Source: Psococerastis gibbosa (Eukaryota > Arthropoda > Insecta > Psocodea > Psocidae). Taken from it: 64,000 bases of DNA. Each line of letters begins with the position of its first letter. Positions within the stretch are counted from its first letter, which is position 1. The notes beneath the pieces are model-generated. The model made no database searches. It was not told the DNA's origin and was given only the letters and a program-made list of their open reading frames with translations. This document shows, piece by piece, positions 56,900-64,000 of this stretch. A program made the translations under genes and the position numbers. The stretch spans positions 12,642,855 to 12,706,854 of the forward strand of contig OZ020491.1 of NCBI GenBank assembly GCA_963971405.1, in the 5' to 3' direction.

Positions 56900-57749
56900 A
56901 GAACCGGTCCGAGTTTACTCGAACATGCTTTCCAATTTATCAAAATTATTAGATAGAGAAAATGAGTAATTTCATGGTAAATAATTTTCCTATGATTAAA
57001 TTTCCGATACCTCGAGGGGGGGGGGGGGTTGTCCACCTGACGTCACTGGAGGTGAGGTAAATTCTAGATAGGTCAGACCAACACATTACCACACAGCAAT
57101 ACTGGCAGGGCACGCAATGCATTTGAGCGTGAATTTTCTACCATTTTTTTCAAAAAGATATTATTTGGGTACTTTCTGGGAAAGCAACCTGTCCGGTTTC
57201 GTTACTCAATTTAACACCTAAAACATGCCTGAAGGTAGAAACCATCAATGGAAAGGTTTCGCAGAAAAATTATTTTTTAGTCATTTCTCATTAAAATTTA
57301 GTTATTTTTATTTTTTTACCCCCAGAAGCAACCTATCAAGGGGCAAGCGACCCCCCGCATTTCGTTAACATTAATAACGACTACAATATATGTGAATTTA
57401 AAAGAAATCGTTGGAGCCGTTTTTGAGAAATAATTTTTTTAGACGTTTTTTTTCGAGTTTTTTTGAGAATAAAACCCCCCAAATGAAGTTGGCCCCAAAT
57501 AAACAAAATTGATCCAAGGTATGATTTTTGTGAACCTACATGCCAAATACCACTCAAATCCACCGAGTAGTTTGCCCGGAAATCGATGAACCGACAGACA
57601 GACAGACATTTTGTAAAAACCAATTTTTTGGGTTCCTGGGACCTCAAAACGTGTAAATCCGTTGAAATCTTGGAATCGAAAATTTCGACCATCACAAAGC
57701 TTTCCTTATACTAAATATATATAAATATAAATATATAAATTGGAAAGCA
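56900..57749 (+). repeat. repeat family A, copy 6
   Basis: This copy retains all landmarks: gaaccggtccgagtttact, G run 57016-57027, ccacctgacgtcactggagg, agcaacctatcaaggggca, the GACA stretch, ttcctgggacctcaaaacg and the end aaattggaaagcaa. Confidence 0.83.
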
Positions 57750-57754
57750 ATAAA

Positions 57755-59975
57755 ACACGGAGGTGGTCCGATTCCTGGATGGTATCGGACTAAAGTGGTA
57801 GGACGTTGGGCAACCTCGTTGTCCAGTGCGCTCCCGATAGCAGCCTTGCACCCGTCTTTTCCAGATGGAGTTGGAAATATACCCCTAAGCCATAAAATAA
57901 ATATAAAAAATAAAAAATTAATTCCGACCATAAACCTTGAAAAGAAGAAGCGGGGACTGGGGCATTGGACAATTTTACCTTCGGCAATCATGGTGCCTTT
58001 GTGGCGTAAACAAATAGCTATTTAATGAGGCTTAAACTTTACGCCGACAGGAATGAAGGGGGTTCCTGGGCGTCTACAGGACGCCAACGCTTCCCCCTTC
58101 CCCCCTCTAAAGGAAATTTCCCCTAACGTTTTCACCTTCCTTTCCCGAAAATGACAAAAACCCTGTCAGTGTGTTGAAGCTTGACAACTTGGACTTGAAC
58201 GCACTTCTGACTCATTGCAAATGACTCACTGGGGTACTCAGTGGGGGTGGGGGGGAAGGGCAAAGAAAGAAAGGCACATTTCTTTCTCACAACCCGTCCT
58301 TTCGTCGATTTTTCAATCCAACCCTTAACTCCACAACTTGGGCTTGGTCGCTTGGGATCTGTTGTCAGTTTCTTATTACTTAGTCTGGGGGAAGTTCTGA
58401 AATCACTCATTCTAATATACTGAATATTATGCAAATACGACTCGAAATTGAGAACACACCATATGGGAATATTTAATTGCTGATATTTTTAAATTGAGTT
58501 CAATTTTTAGCTACTGAAGTAACTTCCCTCTCGTGGGCAGGATTTCGTATATATTAATTATCCTTTTGAGCATTTAGTGATCTAAACATTTCGTTTTGAC
58601 GTATCAGTCCTTTTTTGTCTGTGTCACATTTTTTCTTGCTGTGCCATCTACTTCTGAAACCCTTTGGCAAGGCTTAGTTAACTATCATGTGTATGGAAAC
58701 TTTTCGATTGATACGCCTAACCATTGGATACATTGGTACCTTTGTTTATAGGAAGATTTTAGCTTACCTCTTACTTAACCTGAGAACATTGTTATTGTAT
58801 TGTTCATTAATTTATTTATTTATGCAGAAGACTATTAAGGCGATTTTCTTCTGATTACTGTACAATAATGCCAATTACGCCGCAGAAGTGAGGGGACGCA
58901 TATTGAGGGGAAGCACAGACACGAATAACCTGGGGCACTGTCTTTATAGCTGCAATTCCCTGGCTCATTCTGCACCATATTACATAGATCTCTATCCTAG
59001 TATAATATGGCGGTAGTACAGTATGTAAAAATGCCGAACTTGCTAGTTTTGTCGTTGAAATAAAATTTCGGATGAGAATTATGCAAATTTTGTATGTTTG
59101 AGCTGCAGTATTATTATGGCTCTTGAACTTCGTTCGGACTTCGGCAGTTAGTTGGTGAAAGTCACCCGTAAAATCATAAGTCAGAATTCTTGCCCATTTA
59201 AACTGTTTCGACTGCTTCTTTGAGCCTTCAATAGCCCTTACATTACTGAGCTAGATCTCATAACGGTAGATCCATAACAGCAAAGATTCGAATTTTTCAA
59301 CTAAAGTTCTCTTCGGACCATAAAACTTGCCTCATGGTTAATGCGAAGCTCGAAAGAATATTAGGGTTTAGTGGGGACTCTGACCTGCCGCAAGCAGAAA
59401 TACAGAGTTTTCCCTGGGGGTAAGGGGCTGGGCCCTCCCTCACGTTTCACCACCAGCTTCATTTTCCAAAATAGATCGATGCTCCAGCCCCTGCCTGAAG
59501 TTTTTTGTACGATTACTCGATTTGCTCCCCCATAATACTGCGGTTAAACTCAGGTTATCCTGCAAACTACCCATATATGTATAAGCTTATATAGTCTTGA
59601 ACTTGTGAAATAAAAGACATCAATATGTGTTGCTCTGCAAACAAAGAGTTTTATTGTTAACACAATAGTTATAAACAATTAACACTAATAAACAACCTAT
59701 TATCTAAACACATACCTGCAAACAAAGAAACAACATATTAAGTTTATTGTTTCCCACTTCACAATTCCTTTCCTTTTAGTAATTACTCTTATAATACAAT
59801 TTTTAATATTCTGAACATACATAAACACAAATCTCCATATTTAATCATTCAGAATCTAGATCAAACAAAAATACCACAGACTATAAAAAAACAAGTGGCA
59901 ATACAGTTTAGGCGGTAAAATTCAAATAAAGATATATGACAATATATTTTCTTTACATATGTATATACAGTATAT
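57755..59975. other. no recognised feature
   Basis: 57755-58030 is balanced in composition and could be another repeat, but no second copy is present. The rest is unassigned intron. Confidence 0.35.
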
Positions 59976-59981
59976 ATATAT

Positions 59982-60145
59982 CAGCGACGAATCGAGCCCA
60001 TTTGGGAGGGAAGGGGGAAGTTGTGGGGCAAAATAGGAAAAACATATGTAGTATCGATTAAATGAGAGCTTAATAAATTAAATTACAATAGATTTACCAA
60101 ATTTTTTTTTGGGGGGGGGCAGCTACCCCCCTGTATCCGTCCATG
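59982..60145. mobile_element. hAT-type MITE, third family, copy 2
   Basis: Left end cagcgacgaatcgag; right end reverse-complemented catggacggatacag. It shares tagtatcgattaaatg-like sequence, the G run and agctaccccc with 51702-51861. Flanks atatatat and atgtatat are an 8-bp near-duplicate but low in complexity. It lies 110 bp upstream of the second exon. Confidence 0.6.
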
Positions 60146-60255
60146 ATGTATATATGTAATTTATGTATTTTCAGAGCTCTGCATGAGTGTACAGTAGTAC
60201 CCGGTAAAGCTAATGTTATCAGTTGACTAAAACCTGTGTGTTTCTATCTTTGTAG

Positions 60256-60389
60256 AGGGAGACAAGTCATCGAGATGTGGAGAGAGAAAGACGTCTTAGA
60301 TCGGAGTCTGAAGCCAGGTACAGGGAGGTTGCTGTTGAGTCGGAAAGGTACAGGACGAGTTTGGCCGGACTGCAAAGAGAATTCAATAG
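60256..60389 (+). CDS. next internal exon of the same unidentified coiled-coil gene
   Basis: This 134-nt exon starts after tctttgtag (acceptor ending at 60255) and ends at a strong donor, gtaagt, at 60390. It enters in phase 0 and leaves two bases into a codon. The 44 full codons read RETSHRDVERERRLRSES, then EARYREVAVESERYRTS and LAGLQREFN. The segment is highly charged and free of glycine and proline except near its end, consistent with a continuous helix extending the one encoded at 12772-12882. An acceptor two bases downstream (after agag) would shift the frame and is less likely. Joining to the upstream exon is inferred from phase and composition only; a skipped or alternative exon between them cannot be excluded. 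Confidence 0.78.
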
Positions 60390-60395
60390 GTAAGT
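60390..60395 (+). promoter_or_regulatory. 5' splice donor gtaagt
   Basis: This is a perfect consensus donor directly after the second coiled-coil exon. Confidence 0.75.
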
Positions 60396-61145
60396 CGCAA
60401 TGATGTAGGTAGAATAGATTAATTGTGGCGCATGTTTACCTTCCCCACACCTGAACGAAAAAAAAAATACCTTAGTGCCACACGCTTCACGCTTCGGTGA
60501 ATCTATGTAAAGTGGAATCCATGGCATGCTTCAGTCAACCACCATGTTTAATCCTATTCCAAAACATGGCGGAAGACTTCTTTGCCTGCCAGTTAAATTT
60601 TCCAAAAGGTTTCCCAACATTTTGTGGGAGTGGTCCTGTATTATTATTAATATTATTTGAGATTATTTGAATTTATATCTTGCAGTGCCACTGCACTAAG
60701 ATCCCTCGGTAAGCGGAAGCTTGAGCGTGATAATGTTAATTAATAACAAATTGTTTTTTTCAATATATACACCTTGTCCGGGGTTACTGGTCAAGGAAAA
60801 AAGTGGGGCTTTTATTTGGCCCATTGACGCAATGTAACGTGCGTAAGCATGACTTCACCAATTTCGAGTGCTGGTACAGAACGGCTGTAAATGTCAAAAT
60901 TAACATTAAATAAGTGTTTGGTGACTTTTGACACCTAGTGCCCTCTAGTTTTTTCGATCAGCCCACGTAAAGACATTGCAGCAGCCAACAGCGATTTTTT
61001 ACACGTGTAACAAGCCCCGTTCTTTTAGTTTTGACTGGAGAAAATCGCCGTCATCAATGCGAATCAACAAGGTTATAACTTAAATTTTTTATCGTTAGTT
61101 TAGTCTTGGAGAGTGAGTCATTAAATGAGGCTATTAAAAAGTTGC
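60396..61145. other. downstream intron, no recognised feature
   Basis: No repeat copy or coding relic recognised. Confidence 0.4.
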
Positions 61146-61147
61146 TA

Positions 61148-61221
61148 GGCGTTTATTCCACCTACGTCAATAGTCAATAGTGAATGTGGTATTGACTATT
61201 GACGTAGGTGGAATAAGCGCC
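61148..61221. mobile_element. minimal PIF-type hairpin MITE, about 74 bp
   Basis: ggcgtttattccacctacgt and its mirror ggcgcttattccacctacgt form arms of about 32 bp with one mismatch, with a ~10-bp loop (gtgaatgtgg). The arm sequence is the same as the ends of the 2.8-kb MITE, so this is an internal-deletion derivative. A TWA duplication is not intact here. Confidence 0.78.
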
Positions 61222-61325
61222 TGACACTCCATTTCATGGGGAACTATACGTGCAAACTTACATACAGTATAATGGCTCAATTTTGAGACCTGGCATAACA
61301 GGAAATATTTTCCACTGAAACCTAA

Positions 61326-61453
61326 GGCGCAAATTCCACCGACCTCGTTTGTGATAGTGATATTGACGTGGTAGCAGACATTAAAGACAGTCTAAAAATG
61401 TCTGCTACCACGTCAATATCACTATCACAAACGAGGTCGGTGGATTTTGCGCC
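61326..61453. mobile_element. PIF-type hairpin MITE, 128 bp, near-perfect arms
   Basis: Arms of about 57 bp, starting ggcgcaaattccaccgacct, are inverted with a single mismatch around a short loop containing aaagacagtct. Exact TAA flanks lie at 61323-61325 and 61454-61456. Open frames across it on both strands are artefacts of the palindrome. Confidence 0.88.
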
Positions 61454-61456
61454 TAA

Positions 61457-62085
61457 AAGGTATCTTACTTTTACGACTTCCGATTTGAGATTCATGTTCT
61501 GTCGACATTGTATTTGCCTTCTAGTGCATTCCATGTTTGAGGGGCAATTCTATTTTTGGGAAACGTATAAACAGGCACAACACAACAGTGCTTGGCATTT
61601 CTGTGATTTTGCTTCAGATTAAGTTTCTCGTATTTCCATATAAATACCTATTTTAATGTAAATAGAAATACTACATTTCCAACCTATTAGCGCTTCTGAT
61701 AGGTACCGTACAGTTTAGTAGTATAATTAGAGCCAGTCACTGTTTGCCTAGGAGAGGTAGAAAAGTAAAACTCACCATAATATTAGTGACAAGTTGTGCG
61801 AATTTCGGTTTCGTTATCTACTAACAACTACAAGTATAACCTAAGAACTATACTTACGACTAGTGGTGCTACCTTCACTATATATACTAGTAGTATAAAT
61901 TTATACAATAGAAATAACAAGTCACATAGTGAAAATTTGCTAGTTAGTCAGTAGTATTTAGTAACTCTGTGAGGGAGCAGTAGCAGGCTTCCATCAAGAA
62001 CTTCTTTAAAGAATGAGGTTCATTTGTGACGTCGTTTTGTAGATGGCAGCACCAGTTGCAATGATATCAAAGCGTTGATTTTTCC
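61457..62085. other. no recognised feature
   Basis: Nothing supported. Confidence 0.35.
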
Positions 62086-62089
62086 ATAA

Positions 62090-62349
62090 GCCTCAATACT
62101 ATTTTAAAATTATTTTTAATTACGTATTATTTTTAAGTGATATTTTTTCTGTAAATCATGGAGAATATATATATATATATTAAATTATATGCAGCAAAAT
62201 AAGGTCCAGGCATAGTAAAAATATTAAAAGAATTAATTAGATGCTAAGAGCTTAGTTTTCACATGCAAACGGCGGCCATTTTGAATAATATGGATATCGG
62301 TTTGTCGTCAGCGAACCTACTGACCAAAACTGTCCCTACAGAACCTCAT
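62090..62349 (-). repeat. dispersed repeat E, copy 2 (inverted)
   Basis: Reverse-complement partner of 14893-15155, about 47 kb away. It contains an (AT)n run where copy 1 has a shorter one. Confidence 0.8.
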
Positions 62350-62354
62350 TGGCA

Positions 62355-63420
62355 AATGCCAGTGCTTAGTGCCAGCTATGAATTTCACTTCCTCGAAGGA
62401 CCGTCTTCCGGTAGCTTGTTGTATATATTAGTATATATATAGCGATATAGGGAAACATCCTCTGTGTCACATTTAAGTTGACGTGAGCAGTTGGCAAACT
62501 GCTACTATACCCCTCGTAGAGTATCCATGGACATGATTGTTTCTTATAAATTCCAACATAAGGCTCCTTACGCAAAAACAGACTTACATATGAGAAGGAG
62601 TTGTAAGAATATGGGGAAGCTTATAGAATCAGAAAATCAAAAAATGTTTCGCTTCGATAAACGACAGCATTTTTGACGCAAATCACTCAGAGTATGCAGC
62701 TGCAGTGGAATGGAAGAATGGAGAGTGGGGGTAAATCAACCCTCCCCCCTCCTGTCTCTGGAAATTTACCCCCAAACTCCTGCCAAAAGATGCGAGCGTT
62801 ATTAATAAAACTGAACAGGCATCACTCCTTCTCCTCCCTCAATTCTATGCTCTGCCATATTTCAGTAAATCTTAATGAAATTTTTTTCTCAGCCGGTTGC
62901 TTACATTGTTTGCGTTGTTAGGTGGAATATTGAATTACTTGAATATCTGCCTCCTGCCTGATAAAAAGAAACGCTGAGCCTTTATTGGAAATATTAAATT
63001 CAACGCGCACATCATTGCTGACTTGGTTCTAGTGTAATCCAGAATTGGGTAGTATTTTTTCTACCATCTCTCGTACACTCATCTAGGATGGCCTGGGACT
63101 GTCTGCTTGACATGCTCTACGAAGCAATAATTGCAACGTCAATTATTGACGTTGCTTGTTGTGCAACACACTGCCTCTTTTTGGAAACATGGACTTCCAG
63201 CAACCTTCAGTCATGAGTAATTTTAACGCTGTGCACTCTATTTCTGCTATATGCAAAGGTTTCAATAACCGTGTACATGCTAGAGAGTGCCTAAACCTCT
63301 CAGGAAGCATACACTTGCTGGTCTGGTGGGATTTGGCAATTATGTGCGACTGTTGTTGAAGGGCTTCACCATGTAGAAATATGTAGAATAATAGAAAGAA
63401 AGAAATTGCCCTACGAAACC
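62355..63420. other. mostly unassigned
   Basis: A perfect 23-bp palindrome with 10-bp arms, gcaacgtcaa-tta-ttgacgttgc, lies at 63133-63155. Nothing else is supported. Confidence 0.4.
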
Positions 63421-63424
63421 TGTC

Positions 63425-63600
63425 AAATGGTATAGTCTGGTTGGTAGAGAACTGGACTATGGAGCGGAAGGTCGAAGTTCGATACTCGAAATAAAAAGAA
63501 AGGACATAGTCCAACCAAACCCTAATTGGTACCTTACCTTCATCGGCAGGGGAAATCGTGGCTACCGTTGCTGATCTGTGACTCAGACTACGAATAATAA
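63425..63600 (+). repeat. possible tRNA-derived SINE
   Basis: tggttggtagagaactggac, then ggaaggtcgaagttcgatac, resembles tRNA boxes A and B with the usual spacing and the gcggaaggtcg phrase seen in several insect SINEs. The body and tail are not confirmed by a second copy. Confidence 0.45.
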
Positions 63601-63632
63601 TCTTCAACTATATAATTACAAAGACTTTCGCG

Positions 63633-63860
63633 GCCGGAGTTACGTGACGAAGCAGTAGAAACGTTTCGTCAACATTTGCGGTCGACATCTTCAGTGGAAC
63701 TGCGTAGACTTCTAAGATTGTATCTTTGAGGCTCAGCACCAACTGTTTAGGCAAGGGCAGTTGCTGCCTCCGAGATGCAATCTTAGAAATCTCCGCAGTT
63801 CCACGGATGATGTCGACTGCAGGTGTTGACGAAACGTTTGGAAGTACGCTATCAGATCTA
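63633..63860. repeat. inverted-dimer repeat H, copy 2
   Basis: aaacgtttcgtcaac at 63660-63674 is mirrored by gttgacgaaacgttt at about 63817-63831. The arms include gtcgacatcttcag, ggaactgcg and the segment with tctaagattg, around a ~40-bp centre. The outer sequence cggagttacgtgacgaagca matches repeat H at 40148. Confidence 0.65.
63663..63694 (-). ncRNA. hammerhead-like core in repeat H (candidate)
   Basis: Minus strand: CTGAAGA, a U, GTCGAC, loop CGCAAAT, GTTGAC, then GAAACG. The six-pair stem between the CUGANGA and GAAA blocks is good, and a GUC lies 12 bases upstream. The single U between block and stem departs from the classical core. Confidence 0.35.
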
Positions 63861-64000
63861 TGTTCCGCTGTGCCCTGCTACCACACATTATGGGGCTACT
63901 AGGGAAGCCTTAATCTGAGCGTGTATCCTGTAAACTCGGTATAGTTTTTCCTGATGTAACTAAGCCCATCAATCACTGAGAAAGTCTCATTAAGGTCCCC

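Larger units (their letters stand above)
12883..60255 (+). other. inferred giant intron (about 47.4 kb)
   Basis: The interval runs from donor gtaagg to acceptor tttgtag between two phase-compatible coiled-coil exons. No other host-like exon was recognised inside it; recognisable coding relics all belong to transposable elements. The intron is mostly repeat-derived, which explains its size. Its existence as a single intron is an inference that RNA reads spanning 12882/60256 would settle. Confidence 0.6.

Noticed and set aside
61322-61622. Overlapping open frames on both strands sharing the peptide KMSATTSISLSQTRSV
   Set aside because: They are produced by the palindromic MITE, which reads the same on both strands.
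63143-63607. 154-codon minus-strand frame as a gene
   Set aside because: No domain is visible and it overlaps a SINE-like segment; low-complexity chance opening is likely.

Overview
This window looks like intronic DNA from an insect nuclear genome. It is AT-rich, no long open reading frame survives, and it is full of decayed non-LTR retrotransposons, SINEs, MITEs and microsatellites. I could not fix the order; a hemipteran or polyneopteran with large introns would fit. Only two short stretches look like host coding sequence. Exon 12772-12882 (111 nt) and exon 60256-60389 (134 nt) are both on the plus strand, both have consensus splice sites, both encode charged coiled-coil protein, and their phases match. 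The simplest reading is that they are neighbouring internal exons of one gene split by an intron of about 47.4 kb. I do not recognise the gene.

Layout. 1-12.8 kb is upstream intron. It holds a PIF/Harbinger-type MITE split by an RTE-like LINE insertion (2775-3576), a second truncated LINE copy (3983-4156), a hAT MITE (4645-4800), a tRNA-derived SINE (6918-7140), a copy of an 820-bp repeat family called A here (8835-9652), a second kind of LINE 3' end (9757-10330), a third RTE-like copy (10656-10820) and a TIR element (10894-11270). 12.8-60.3 kb is the giant intron. It carries further PIF-type elements, a tandem pair of SINEs, an A copy interrupted by a SINE with a 5S-rRNA-like head and a 12-bp target duplication (20277-20666), five LINE coding relics (24.4, 27.1-28.1, 29.5, 34.6 and 54.0 kb), a 3 x 123-bp tandem repeat (26.5 kb), a cluster of hAT MITEs (36-42.5 kb), a 5-unit minisatellite (45.3-46.1 kb), a 209-bp palindrome (47.7 kb), a Penelope-like relic with a GIY-YIG domain (49.5-50.4 kb) and three A copies close together (54.8-57.7 kb). 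60.4-64 kb is downstream intron with two short hairpin MITEs, an inverted copy of a 14.9-kb repeat, and an inverted-dimer repeat at 63.6-63.9 kb.

The genes do not form a pathway. The window is best read as a record of transposition: many insertions still show target-site duplications (10-12 bp for LINE/SINE, 8 bp for hAT MITEs, TAA/TTA for PIF-type MITEs), which supports both boundaries and family assignment. The most informative points are an internal empty-site control for a nested LINE insertion, the 5S-headed SINE, several hAT MITEs with 8-bp duplications, and hammerhead-ribozyme-like cores in three Penelope-type segments. All family names rest on reading motifs and repeat copies by eye; no database search was possible.
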